Assembly (NCBI RefSeq): GCF_051020955.1
Contig: NW_027476110.1
Coordinates: 1,028,001-1,092,000, forward strand
Length of the DNA: 64,000 bases
Origin: Megalopta genalis
Taxonomy: Eukaryota > Arthropoda > Insecta > Hymenoptera > Halictidae
Direction of reading: 5' to 3'
Of this stretch, positions 10,055 to 20,788 are shown piece after piece. The notes below the pieces were generated by a model. The model was not told the DNA's origin, did no database searches, and worked only from the letters and a program-made list of their open reading frames with translations. Position 1 is the first letter of the stretch, and the number at the start of each line of letters is the position of its first letter. Both the position numbers and the translations under genes were made by a program.

Positions 10055-13000
10055 ACCCAACCACTCTCAATCCAAGCCCACCCTTAAAATAGGCCAAGTC
10101 AACGCCCAGAACTCCAGATCGGCTCTGGAGGAATTAATAGTCTGCGCCTTCGAGGAGAACATAGATATCCTCGCAATTCAGGAACCCTACTCGTTTCACA
10201 ATGCACTAAGTAGTTTCGGCCCAAATTGTAAATCAATCACCGACCGCAAGAAGTTCTCCATCATTTCAGCCCCTGATCACGTCAAAGCGGCGATAGTAAT
10301 CCGTAACCCCCTGTTAACCGTCCTCAAAATAGAAAGGCTATGTAATACTCATTGCATATGCATAGAAGTTACTCACCTCGATCTAAAACTGGTTATTTTC
10401 AACATGTACTTTCAGTACAGTGACAATATCCAGCCGTACCTCCACCACCTTGAAACCATCCTCCAAACCGTTAAACACTGCAATATCCTAATAACATTAG
10501 ACAGCAACGCCAAATCGCCGCTTTGGCACAATCAGCAATCTGACGACAGGGGCGAGATGATGGAGGAATTCATTGCTCAATCCCGGTTATTAGTCATTAA
10601 CGAACCCTCAAGCACCTACACCTTCAATAACGCCCATAGTCAGTCCAACATTGATCTCACCCTCACCACTAACAGCCTCCACAACCAAATTTCAGCATGG
10701 TCGGTCCAGCCCGACAGTACTACCAGCGACCACAACTTAATTACTTTTCACATCAAAACCTCCCAATCCATCGCAGCCAACCCCTCTCAATCCCGCTTCA
10801 ACACCAAGAGAGCTAACTGGGAAAAATTCGAAAGAATTATCCCAACTCTCAGAGCAGAATACCTCCCCCTCTCAGACGACCCCTACGAAATTGACCATGA
10901 AATCCTCAGCGCGGAGATTCAAAACGTCATAATTTCAGCCGCTAACTCCGCGATTCCGAAGAAAACCAGATTTCCGCGATCCGTCCCATGGTGGACTCCG
11001 CAGCTGACAACCCTCAGAAACGAGGTCCGCCATCGGAAGAAAATATATCAATCCGAATCTAACCGCGCTCTCAAAGCAAACCTGAAAGCCCAGTACAGGC
11101 AACTCAGGAACAAATATACCGCCGCCATCCGCAAATCGAAACTCCATAGTTGGAGAAACTTTGTTACGAAACAAGGAAATGCCAACCCTTGGGGCATTCC
11201 TTATAAATCCATCTCCGGTAAAACCCGCGCTGAAGATATCCCGGTAACAATCACCACTGACAATGGACACACCACCACATGGGAAGAAACGAGTAGGACC
11301 CTCCTCAACGCATTAATGCCAGACGACACCCCCCTGACGGACACCGCTTTCCACACGGAAATCCGTCGAAACGCGAACACCATCCCGGACACCCCGAACG
11401 CCCCCTTCTTCGAGGTGGAAGAAGTGCAGCGCGCAATTATCCGCCTCAAAAACAACAAAGCCCCCGGCCAGGACCTGATGGAGGCCACGATCCTCAAACA
11501 GGCCTGGCGTTTCCTAAACCGCGACATTACCCTTCTATTCAACAGCTGCCTTGCCCACGGCAAATTTCCCAGCACCTGGAAGACAGGAGTCGTTAGAGTC
11601 CTTCTCAAAAACGTGGAGAAGCCCAGCACCGATCCCAAATCCTACAGACCAATCTGCCTCCTCCCCGTAATTAGTAAAACCCTGGAGAGACTTGTCACCG
11701 ACAGACTCTCCAACATCTTTAACAGCCACCCCCTAGCCTCCACTTCCCAATTCGGCTTCAAACCCGGGCTCTCCACTGAACACGCCATCCTCCAGCTACG
11801 CGAATCCACGCAAAATAAGAACGAAAAATACGCCATAGCCCTTCTTTTCGATATTAGCGGTGCCTTCGACAACGTTTGGTGGCCCGCTATCCTCCAGCAG
11901 TTAAAATCGAGAAATTGTCCGAGCAACATTTATAGACTAATCCAAGACTACCTGTCCAACAGATCCGCCAAAATCGTCAGAAATAATTCCGTGTCCTCCA
12001 AGGCAGTCTCTAAAGGCTGCCCACAAGGTTCTGTCTTAGGCCCTTACCTTTGGAACGTCGTCTTCGACGACCTCCTAGGTTCCATTCACCGCTGCGGCTA
12101 CGACGCAACAGCCTATGCGGACGATCTCGCGGTCACCGTTTCCGGCAATAGTAGGAAGGAAATCGAGCACAGGTCCTCCATCATCACCAGTATCATATCT
12201 GCTTGGTGTAGGAAGAACAAACTTGAGCTGTCAAAAGCCAAGTCTGAAATCCTCCTCACCAAAGGATTTTTAGACATCCGCAGACCCCCCACAATCAAAA
12301 TAGACAACAGCTCACTTAAGATGCCGGCATCCGTCCGGTATCTTGGTGTACATTTCGGCCTCCGCTTTAACATTACCCCGCATGTCAATTTCGTCGCCAA
12401 CAAGAGTAAATCCGTATTCAATCAGCTTTCTCGTATTGCTAAGACCCATTGGGGCCTTAACCACCACAGCATGAAAACCCTTTACAAAGGTCTCTTTGTC
12501 GCAATAATCACTTATGCAGCAGCCAGTTGGGCCGACAGGCTCAACAAATGGCACATCAAGAAACATAGGCAATCCCAGAGGTACGCTCTAATACGTACCA
12601 CCCGCGCTTACCGCACCACGTCGCTCGATGCCCTTACTATAATTGCCGGAGCTCCCCCGATTGATCTCGCTCTCAGAGAACGCAAAGCCTCTTTCCACCT
12701 CCGAAACAACCAACCATTCACCATAGGCGAACTTCGGTTCACCCCCCCCCCCTCCGCCCGACGCACCCCCGACAGACACCTCCGAAACAGCCAACTCGAT
12801 CAGGAATCAAACCCTGGTCAGCTGGCAGAAGGAATGGGATGAGTCGACCAAAGGTCGAATCACCCATGACTTCTTTAACAGCACCCATACAAGAATGAAT
12901 ATTAAATCCATCCCGCTCAATTTCTATGTGACCCAACTCCTAACGGGGCATGGGCGCATTAAGAAAAAATTACACTCCCTCCGAATTGCATCCGACGATG

Positions 13001-13422
13001 TGTGTGTCTGTGGATCCACAGACACAGTCAGACACATAATTTTCGAATGTCCCACCATTCAGGACCATAGATTAGAGCTCGCATCTAAACTGCGTGCAAA
13101 TAAAACCACATGGCCATGCCATCTCCACGAGCTAGTCAGTAAAGAAAACTTTCCGCACTTTGCCAGCTTCGCGGTAAAAGTTATGAAGCTCAGAGATGAC
13201 ATTATCATAAATCCTAGACCCCCGTCACCCCCCCCAGCCACCCCCGGCCCTAACACCCGCAGTGGCAGACAGTCCACTGCCAGCTCAAACCCGGGCACCG
13301 CGCAGACTATCCCCAGAGCCAGACGGAGTTATGTGTGGAAGACTCCAGGCAAAAACCTGACTGGCAAAAGAGCCAGACCCCCTCAAATCCCCTCGAAACA
13401 ACCCCCGCAGCCACACCCATAA
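10044..13422 (+). pseudogene. R1-C ORF2 (endonuclease and reverse transcriptase), one frameshift
   Basis: Starts at ATG 10044 (MVYKPNHSQSKPTLKIGQVN), overlapping ORF1. Endonuclease: VNAQNSRSALEEL, ILAIQEPYSFHN, SPLWHNQQSDDRGE, NIDLTLTTNSL and TSDHNLITF. RT: KSYRPICLLPVISKTLERL, STSQFGFKPGLSTEHAI, FDISGAFDNVWWPAI, KGCPQGSVLGPYLW and AYADDLAVTV. The frame breaks in an 11-C run at 12742-12752 and is recovered downstream (12895-13422), with the C-terminal CCHC-like motif CVCGSTDTVRHIIFEC and a basic, proline-rich tail. No RNase H domain is seen, as usual for R1. The single homopolymer break makes this the least decayed part of the C element. Confidence 0.9.
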
Positions 13423-13892
13423 CCATCCATCCCCCGCCACACGCCACCAGCCCGCTCCAGGATGCGCAGGCACCCCTTGTTCACAAACAAGCGGTGATCC
13501 TGGAGCGAGCAGCGATGAAAGTCCTCGCGAGCCGCACTTCAGCGAGTCGCGACGACGGTCGCCGCAAACACTCTCGAATGGAGAGCTTGTTAGAGATCGA
13601 GCGTCATGCTGGTAACTCCGCCTCCCCGTGGCCCCCGCTGGAAACATTCTCCCGGCGGCTCGACCCCCCTCAGGGTCGTGAGTTACCCCCCTTGCGGGAC
13701 GATCTTCCCTTCCGATGAACCGGTCAACGGGGAGGAAGGGGTTTTTCCTAGCACGTCGTCCGCAGTTTCCGGATGCGGACCTCTCTCTTCGCAGTGGTTT
13801 CAGCTGTTTTAACATCGACCGGCATAAGCAAGCTCTGCTTCGCCCGGTCAGAGCCGGCCTCGGCCCCGTTGCTCAAAATTGTAGACATTAGA
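13423..13892 (+). other. R1-C 3' UTR
   Basis: About 470 bp from the ORF2 stop to the element end. It begins pyrimidine-rich (13423-13455). A block with core CCTCCCCGTGGCCCCCGCTG at 13621-13640 recurs, in the same sense, in the 3' UTRs of D, A1, B1, F1 and H1. It ends GTAGACATTAGA without a poly(A) tail. In R1/R2 elements the 3' UTR RNA is what the RT recognises to start target-primed synthesis; the shared block is a candidate for that signal. Confidence 0.7.
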
Positions 13893-13906
13893 TGTACATA
13901 TGTGTG
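13893..13906 (+). repeat. Right target-site duplication of R1-C, TGTACATATGTGTG
   Basis: Identical to 7318-7331. It directly follows the R1-C 3' terminus and precedes the resumed R1-A2 sequence. Confidence 0.88.
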
Positions 13907-14275
13907 ATTTCCGCGTGTAGTATGGGCCAGGCCCTTTGTACTACTTACGGTTCCATTGCGTCAATGCCTGGGGCCTTCCCCCTTTTCAGTTTCCGGATGG
14001 CCGTGTCGATCTCTGAAATGGTGAATGGAGTGGTGTCAGTAGTGTTGGGCGATTCTAAAACGGTGGACCGAAGTCGCCTGTGCTGTTGCGACTCAGTGCT
14101 CGTTTCATCATCAGGTACTAGGCTTCTCAGAAGCAGTGCAGCAGTGTCCTGCCATGTCATTGTGTGTGTGTGCTGTTGTCTGTGAGGTTGTTGCAAGCTT
14201 TAGCGGCGTGGACTTTCCTGGTTTGTGGTCTATAGACTACTCCCCAGGGGTCTTTATTCCCCTCAGTTGTCACAA
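13907..14275 (-). pseudogene. R1-A2 ORF2, endonuclease-RT linker half
   Basis: Resumes the R1-A2 copy broken by R1-C. On the minus strand it encodes TTEGNKDPWGVVYRPQTRKV, AAKACNNLTDNSTHTQ, TWQDTAALLLRSLVPDDETS and the start of RT motif 0 (FTISEIDTAIRKLKRGKAP), close to R1-A1 (TTEGNKDPWGIVYKLQTRKI). A TAA interrupts the frame just after MEP near 13944. The sequence switches abruptly to R1-B2 at about 14272-14276, so the endonuclease half is absent. Confidence 0.8.
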
Positions 14276-15089
14276 CGGAGAGGAGACAGATCGGTCGGTA
14301 GGACTTCGGGGCCTTCACGTCCTTGCCCTCTCCCTTCAGGAGCACTCTGAGGGAGCCCTCCTTCCTGGTGGGGGGGGGGGGGGAAGACGCCCCAACGAAG
14401 GCACCCGTTGAATAGACGAACTAGCTGTCCTAACATTACTTTCGCGGCGACCTTCAGCGCTCGGACCTCGATGAGGTCCGGTCCTGGTGCCTTGCCATTT
14501 CCGAATGTGCGGATCGCATCCACGATCTCGTCCGGTGAAAACGGAGAGGCGTCCGCGGTGTTTGGCGCGATTCGCACGTTCTCTCTAATCTCTTGCTGCG
14601 CGGGCGTGTCGTCTTCCGGCCGGTCGTCCGGGACGTGTGCTTCCAGAAGGGTGTTGGCTGTCTCTATCGTGCTCGTGGTATTATCGTTAGCTCGCCGGAG
14701 GGTGCTGAGCACCCTCTCGACACGGAGCTTGTTCGCTTGCAGCTTGTACACGATGCCCCAAGGCTCCGTGTTCCCGTACGACGACACAAAGTTTCGCCAG
14801 CTCTCGAATTTCGCCCTCTTCACCTCTCTGCTGTAGTTCCGCAACGAAGTGCGGTACTCCAGCAGTTTTAGGAGGCGCGAGGACTCATCCCTTTCCTTCT
14901 GGAAGGCACGCCTCTGTCGGTAGACAGCCTTCTTCATGCCCGTCAGCTCTTTCGTCCACCACGGATTGGCCTTCCTAAATCTACGCTTTCTCGGCATTGA
15001 CGCGGTGCAGGCATCCTTGATGATGTCTGTGAGCGTTTCTGCCATTCCTATAGTTTCCTCCGCTGACTCCAGGCTCAGGACTTCGAGCC
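14276..15089 (-). pseudogene. R1-B2 ORF2 fragment, truncated on both sides
   Basis: Encodes the late endonuclease/linker and start of RT of family B: MAETLTDIIKDACTASMP, NPWWTKELTGMKKAVYRQ, SSYGNTEPWGIVYKLQANKL, APGPDLIEVRALKVAAK and PKSYRPICLLSV, very close to R1-B1 (40184-42238). A 14-G run at 14370-14383 replaces the six Gs of B1 and shifts the frame (VFPPPPHQEG). The 5' side begins directly after target copy S1, as for a 5'-truncated R1 insertion. The 3' side gives way to R1-A2. Confidence 0.85.
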
Positions 15090-15103
15090 AGTAGATCGGG
15101 ACA
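15090..15103 (-). repeat. R1 28S target copy S1 (one mismatch), AGTAGATCGGGACA
   Basis: Reverse complement TGTCCCGATCTACT; 13 of 14 bases match the R1 target duplication. It sits between the poly(A) end of G1 and the 5'-truncated start of B2. The change A to C (plus strand) is presumably an old mutation. Confidence 0.9.
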
Positions 15104-15316
15104 TTTTTTTTTTTTTCATTAATTATCTCTCACTATTGTAGCTCGAGCTCTCGCTCATTGCTACATTTGTTCTCTTTAAATTTATTAATGTCTCATATTT
15201 ATCAAATAAAGGTTATTTCTTTAGATATTGTAGAATTCTCTTCAGATAATTTACATGTATAGTTAATTTTACAATTTTTGTATTTTTCTTTTTAGGGTCA
15301 CTTTGCCGCCAAATTT
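15104..15316 (-). other. R1-G1 3' UTR and poly(A)
   Basis: About 210 bp, AT-rich, ending in a run of A (read on minus) against S1. Close to the tail is GTAGCAATGAGCGAGAGC followed by TCGAGCTAC, which can fold into a hairpin (GTAGC with GCTAC) and is repeated in G2 and G3. Confidence 0.75.
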
Positions 15317-15650
15317 TCAATTTGGCGTTGCCCGTCCCTGCCACGAGGAGGCGGACCCACTACTTCCTGCTGTAATAAAGTAAGTTCTTTTCTCAAATAT
15401 TTGTTTTGCAAATTTAGTAAATTTTTCAAAATCTTCTTTGGTCGAAATCAATTGATGTTTATTGTGTCCTTCTTGGGTTAATTCGTTATATCTAAATTCA
15501 TTATATTCATGACATTCGTATAATATGTGGTCCACAGTTTCTTCAGTAATGCGGCACATAGGACAAATATTAGTGTCTGATAGACCTCTTTTATAGAGTG
15601 AACTGTTAATAGATCCGTATCCGGTAATTAAATAAACACAATATTTGCCA

Positions 15651-15665
15651 GGTTTAAACCATTCA
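15651..15665 (+). repeat. Left target duplication of LINE tail T1, GGTTTAAACCATTCA
   Basis: Fifteen bases repeated at 16237-16251 on either side of T1. The first ten bases form a palindrome. Joining the flanks restores the R1-G1 frame (NEWFKPGKYCVYL). Confidence 0.93.
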
Positions 15666-16236
15666 AAATGGGCGGCAGCCATAGCCTTCTGCGAACAGGT
15701 AATGTTGCAGAAGGAGGCTGCCGAGCGGGGTCGCCGCGAGCGGGGGGTGCGGCGTGTGCGCCCACGCCTAGAGCCCCCCCCCCCCCGAGCAGCTGATAAT
15801 AGGCGGGCGGCGGGTGTACCAGATCATGCTGGTTTAATTACCCGCCGCCCGCCAACCGAGGATGTTCTATCAGGAGTGGGGGCGACGACAACTTGTCGTC
15901 GCCCTCGACGGCCGCCGGTGCGGCCGTCGTGACGAGGCGGTGTGGGGTGCGGTCCCCCGCACCGCCGAATCAAGATGATTTATGGGGGGAGGATTAATCT
16001 CCCCCCGGGACGCGGCCGGCCACCGCTCCATCCTGGTGGCCGGCCAGGCGAGGGGGAGCCGCGGTCGTGTTCTTAAGAGTTCCCGTGGCTCCCCCGTTAA
16101 TCGCCAGCGCCCTAGGCCGCCGTGGGGGTTTTAGCGGGTCGAACCCCGCACTACCCCCGCCCCGCCATCCGGGCGGGACGGGGGTGTCTGACCAGCAGAT
16201 TTCCCCCACGATAATAAAAAAAAAAAAAAAAAAAAA
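15666..16236 (+). mobile_element. 5'-truncated LINE tail T1 with poly(A)
   Basis: A 571-bp GC-rich insertion on the plus strand ending in about 22 A, with a 15-bp duplication, so it entered by retrotransposition. An open frame near its start reads WAAAIAFCEQVMLQKEAAER then arginine-rich sequence; this resembles C-termini of some non-LTR ORF2 proteins, from memory only. The rest is non-coding with many GC hairpins. A second copy lies at 63571-64000 on the minus strand. Alternatively it is a non-autonomous SINE-like element; no tRNA-type promoter in the right orientation was found. Confidence 0.75.
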
Positions 16237-16251
16237 GGTTTAAACCATTCA
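16237..16251 (+). repeat. Right target duplication of T1, GGTTTAAACCATTCA
   Basis: Identical to 15651-15665; follows the poly(A) run directly. Confidence 0.93.
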
Positions 16252-19054
16252 TTTCTAATTGTAAATTCAACGTCTTTTATAAAGTTGTATGTTTCTCTGC
16301 CATGAAGCTCATTATCCCATCTATGCTGCCATCCATCCAAAACTGTCTGTTTTATGTTTCTTATTTCGTCTTCTAGATAATCTTCATGAAAACTTTGAAG
16401 TTCTTCTACTTCCTTTTCTCTGTAGATGTAGGTTTCCCAATTAGTTGAAAGATTTCTTCTAACTCGGCCAATCAATCCCTGTTCAACAATTTCTAAATAC
16501 AGAGGTAGTGTTCCAGCAATAACTTGCATTGCAGCAGTCGATGTAGTTCTACAAGCTCTGGTCAACAACAGCAAAAGAGATCTTTGAATTGCCATTAAAT
16601 TTCTACATACATGAGAACTCTTAGTCTTATCATACCAAAGAATAGAACCATATTTTATAATTGGAAGAGCCTTGTACAGAATCCTTAAAATATGTGTTTT
16701 AATACCCCATTCTTGATGAACAACTCGTTTTATAGACATAAAATTTAAAACTTTTTGTCTTATATATTTCGAATGTTCTATGAAAGTCATTTTATTATCA
16801 ACTGTTATTCCGAGATATTTTATTTGCTCCGTATATTTTATTTTTAATCCATTTATTTCTATCTTTGGCATTCTATCTTTGCTAAATTTCCCTTTCATCA
16901 ACATTAATTGCGTTTTGCTAGAAGAAATCTTTAGTTTATGCTGCAGGCACCACTTTTCAATAATTTCGACAACTTTTGATGCATTGTTTTCTAGTTCATT
17001 TCGGGAGTTTCCTCTAATGATAAAAACTGACGCTTCAACAACTCCGTCTGGTATATCTGTTTCTATTTTATCTAGTAGAGGGTCCATGCACCAGTCCCAG
17101 GCAACAGGGCCAATGATGGATCTTTGTGGACAACCCTTTTCCATTTTCTTCTCTACTTTATCAAAAGTAGAGATTACTCTCATGATTCTGTTTTTAAAAT
17201 AGTTCTGAATAATCCTCAGCATACATGAGCTTATTCCCGCCTCAACTAGTCTTCGATAGATAGCAGGCCACCATAGGTTATCAAAAGCTCCATCTATATC
17301 TATAAATAAGGCTACTACATACTTCTTTTCAGTAAATTTAATTTGATGTCTAAAGCGTACAAGTGTGTCTTCAGTTGATTTTCTTTTTCTAAATCCAAAT
17401 TGTTTATTGTTTTCAAGTCCTTTATCTCGATAAATATTACTTATTCTACTTATTAAAATTTTTTCAAATATTTTCCCTAAAATTGGCAGCAAAGCTATAG
17501 GTCTATATGATTTTAATAATTTTCTATCTTTTGCTTTATCTTTTAAAATAATTTTCACATTGGCTATTTTCCATATTTTTGGGAATATACCTTTTCGGAG
17601 ACAATTATTAAAAACATCCAGTAAAATTCTGTTATCAATTTTCCATAAATTTTTAATTATTTCTATTGTAAATTTATCGAATCCTGGTGCTTTTCTCTTC
17701 TTTGTGGATTTTATTGCATCATTAATTTCATCTTTTGTTATATCTTTTTCTACATTACTGTTACTATATCTTTGTATATCTTTTCTAATATTCTGTAATT
17801 CCATTGGTTCATTCATTTCATTTCCGTCAGGTACACATTTATTTAAAATCGCATTTATTGCCTGTGTGTAACTTATTGCCTGATTACCAGATGGGAGTAT
17901 AACAGAACTCAAGGTCATGGGTTCATGAATTTTGTCTCTTACAATTTTATAAACAATGCTCCAAGGATCTTTATTCGCTTCTACTTTTACAAAGTTATGC
18001 CACGTATCTCTTTTGTTTTTCCTAATTTTAGCAACATATATATTTCTAATCGTTTTATATGATTCTGAATATTCTTCAATTAAATCCAATAGATGGAGCC
18101 TTCGAGCCCTACTAAGTTGTTTCTTTGCTGCATATGTTTTTCTCCGTAATTCTTTTAATTCTTCATTCCACCAAGGAACTGTTCTATTACATTTGCTAAC
18201 CTTGGGAATGGATTGTCTGCAGCATTTATTTAACAATTTGTTGATATTTGTTATTGCTGCATTGGGTTCCATGTTCTTTAGACCTTCAACTATTTCTTCA
18301 TTAAATTCCAAATCTACAGAATTTTCAAATTTCTCCCAATCCGCTTTCTTAACATTAAAACCTTTTTCTCTATTCCAGATTCTTCTTTGTAAAGTTGTCT
18401 TTCCAATATCAAAAATAATTAAATTATGATCGCTCGTTGTAGATAATTCCTGAATTTTCCAATTATTTATCATGTTAATTACTTTTTCATTGGCTAATGT
18501 AATATCTATATTTGATTCTCCTCTTGTAGACGAGAATGTAGGCGGATTATTTGGTTCATTCAAGATATATAAATTATTTGATATTATAAATTCTTCCAGT
18601 AGCCTTCCTCTATCATCTGTGTAATCTGAATACCATAGTGTAGATTTGGAATTCGCATCCATAGTTAATATTATATTGCTATTGTCGTCAATATTGTTCA
18701 AAATATATTCCATCCTCTCCAGAAATGGTTCCAGCGAAAGGGATGGTTTGCAATAGACATTAATAATATATAGATCAATAGATCTAGTGGTTACCTGAAA
18801 ACACATTATGTGTTCGTCTTGGCAAAGAACGTCCTGTAGTATTTGTACTTTGTCATTACTCGCTACCGCTGCCACCCATGGAGAACAAACAGATGGTTGA
18901 ATAATCCTCATATAGTTCGAATTATATCCTCTGACTTTATTTTTAAAATTATAGGGCTCCTGAATACATAATCTATCTATTTTTTGCTCTTTCATTATAA
19001 TCTCCAGGTTAGCAGCAGCAGCAACAGATCTTTGATCATTTATGTGTGCCATTT

Positions 19055-20338
19055 TTAGTGCCATTTCAGCCTACTACGGTATAGTTCTAAATGTCTCAGA
19101 TACTCAGGACAGTCCTTACCCCGAACACTATGATTTATATCACGTCTTTTTGACCTTTCACAGTTCACACATTTGGGATGGTCCTTATTGTTGCATTCAT
19201 TCTTCATGTGTTCCTTAGATCCGCATATCTCACACAATTGATCCGACATTCCACACACCTTGGCTATATGTCCGTAACCATGGCATTTGTAACATCTTGT
19301 CACATTTACATATTCTCGTATTCTGTATGTTCGCCAGGACATATATATTCTTCCACAATCCATCAAGTTCCCAAAATATTTTCCGGGAATCTGGACAATC
19401 CAATTAATTCGATTTTCTTTAACCTTGAAACTGTGTGCAAAATTAACATCGTTATTTAATTCTTTAATTTCTTCCTCAGTGCAATTTCTAAACTTTTTAT
19501 TTATAAAATCTTCTTTTAAATCTTCAATTTTGTATTCTGTTTCTACATCGTATATTACTATTGATGGGTTAATCTTTTTTGGTCTTTCAACCTTGAGACC
19601 TGTAGATTCTAAATTGCTTTTACGTATTAATTCGACATCTTCGACGTCCTTGACCTCCATAATAATACCTTTATTACGCATCTGTCTTACATTTCTAACT
19701 TTCAATTTATTTCGTACACGATTTAGTTTTTTCATAACATCAGCTTTTATTTGTTCATTATTTCTTTTATCTTCTTCTTTATCTGGTTTGATAAGTCATA
19801 CTTCGTATTTTTCTCTAATAATTTTTCTGTTTTCTATTGCAGGTTCTGGTATTGAACGAGATTGCGACTTTCCACTCGCCGCAATCATCGCATAAGAGGT
19901 TCTTTCGGTTGTGTCTCGAACTGAAGGTAAAGCTCTCAACTTCTCATTCTCCATTATTTCTTTCTGTAAGGCAGATTCCAAGACTAGCCATTTTTCTAAT
20001 ATAAATTTAATCGAAGATCTAACAATTTTATTAGATTCATCAAATAAAAAGGCTTCCAGTTTCTCTCTTTCTTCTCGATCCTTTTGTAGAGATGTTTCTT
20101 CTTCGTCAGTCTGTCTAACACTGGATTCATCATCCAACCGTTTCTTCCTCTTTCTACGAGAAGACAATCCAGGTTCCAAGAACTCACTAGACGCAGACAT
20201 AACAGACGAAGCCGAACTAGTTCGGCTCAGTCCTCGGGTCTCTCGGGTCTCTCCCTCTACCACGTCCTCCTCCCTACTCTCACTTTGTGAGCGTTTCCGC
20301 TCCATCATTTTATGTTTTATTTTATTTTTCAGATCCAT
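19055..20338 (-). pseudogene. R1-G1 ORF1 (Gag), one premature stop
   Basis: Start chosen at MDLKNKIKHKMMERKRSQ (20338), aligned with the starts of G2 and G3; the frame is open further upstream into the leader. N-terminus is charged and serine-rich, followed by a likely coiled coil (REEREKLEAFLFDESNKIVR) and the conserved KFILEKWLVLES. A TGA at 19796-19798 interrupts the sequence in KYEV*LIKPD; the same frame continues to 19055. The second half has IVQIPGKYFGNLMDCGRI and knuckles CYKCHGYGHIAKVC, CEICGSKEHMKNEC and CVNCERSKRRDINHSVRGKD(C). Confidence 0.88.
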
Positions 20339-20774
20339 AGTGTTCCCACGAGTAGGGTCGGAAAAGAGGTCGACCCAGGCAGAGCCGCCATACCTGGGCA
20401 AGGCTATATACTACTGGAGGTCGCCAGGTATCCAGTAGTTGGCCGCTAGTGACTGGTGCACCCATCAGCCACACCCCGATGCCATCGATCGGGGTGTACC
20501 CCATCGTCGTGCACCATAGCTTAGGGTTAGGGATTTTTTTAGAGAGGTTATCATCCTCGCGGTCCGGCCGGTTAAGGCAAGACCCCCGGGCCCGTAAAAC
20601 ATGACCACGGGCTTACGGTATGAGGTTCAATTTTAGTCTGGCCTCTCACCTCAAGCCACTCCGGCTAGGTAGGACCTACCAGGGAAACAAGTTCCCCACC
20701 GGCACAGCCTTGAGGATCATCGAGGCTCGCAAGCCCCCCCCCCTCCACCACGACAAGGTACGAACCACGGGGGG
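20339..20774 (-). promoter_or_regulatory. R1-G1 5' UTR
   Basis: About 435 bp starting CCCCCCGTGGTTCGTACC right after S2. It is nearly identical to the leaders of G2 and G3 although the three coding regions are clearly diverged. It holds a 60-codon upstream frame (20322-20504, MGYTPIDGIGVWL) overlapping the ORF1 start. The first 40 nt can pair a C run with a G run and form a pseudoknot-like layout. Function (promoter, ribozyme or translation control) is not shown. Confidence 0.7.
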
Positions 20775-20788
20775 AGTAGATAGGGACA
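20775..20788 (-). repeat. R1 28S target copy S2, AGTAGATAGGGACA
   Basis: Exact reverse complement of TGTCCCTATCTACT. Upstream flank of G1 and 3' flank of D. Confidence 0.96.

Larger units (their letters stand above)
7332..13892 (+). mobile_element. R1-C element, plus strand, inserted into R1-A2
   Basis: The only R1 copy read on the plus strand. It holds a 5' UTR, ORF1, ORF2 and 3' UTR, about 5.66 kb after subtracting the MITE. Its last bases, GTAGACATTAGA, are the same as the 3' end of R1-D before target copy S2, which fixes the 3' boundary. A 14-bp duplication brackets it. The 5' boundary is less sure: the first 20 bases after the left duplication can also be read as weakly R1-like coding sequence, so the true 5' end could lie near 7352. 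Confidence 0.88.
15317..19064 (-). pseudogene. R1-G1 ORF2, split by a LINE tail and lacking the YADD motif
   Basis: Endonuclease: MALKMAHINDQRSVAAAANL, RLCIQEPYNFKNKVRGY, TMDANSKSTLWYSDYTDDRG, NIDITLANE and TSDHNLIIF. RT: KSYRPIALLPILGKIFEKIL, FGFRKRKSTEDTLVRF and IDGAFDNLWWPAIYRRL. Where G2 reads EASAYADDIVFII, this copy reads EASVFII: an in-frame 18-bp loss (near 17028-17030) removes the catalytic YADD. It also has GCPQRS instead of GCPQGS. The frame is otherwise long and open (16252-19064), and resumes after the nested insertion at 15317-15650 with the CCHC-like CPMCRITEETVDHILYEC. The RT must be inactive. ORF2 overlaps ORF1 by 10 nt. Confidence 0.9.
15104..20774 (-). mobile_element. R1-G1 element, full-length apart from a nested insertion
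   Basis: Bounded by S1 and S2. On the minus strand it runs from CCCCCCGTGG after S2 to a poly(A) tail against S1, about 5.09 kb without the nested LINE tail. Family G differs from its neighbours in ending in poly(A), being AT-rich, and having the C-terminal motif WQGRAT. Siblings are G2 and G3. Confidence 0.93.

Noticed and set aside
15666..16236. tRNA-like B-box (GGTTCGACC on minus) in T1, suggesting a tRNA-derived SINE
   Set aside because: It is on the strand opposite to the poly(A) direction and no A-box was found at the right spacing, so a polymerase III promoter is not supported.
20515..20535. TTAGGGTTAGGG in the R1-G leaders (also near 47908 and 53056), resembling telomere repeats
   Set aside because: Only two units, embedded in a conserved leader and present at the same place in all three G elements. 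It is part of the element, not a telomeric tract.
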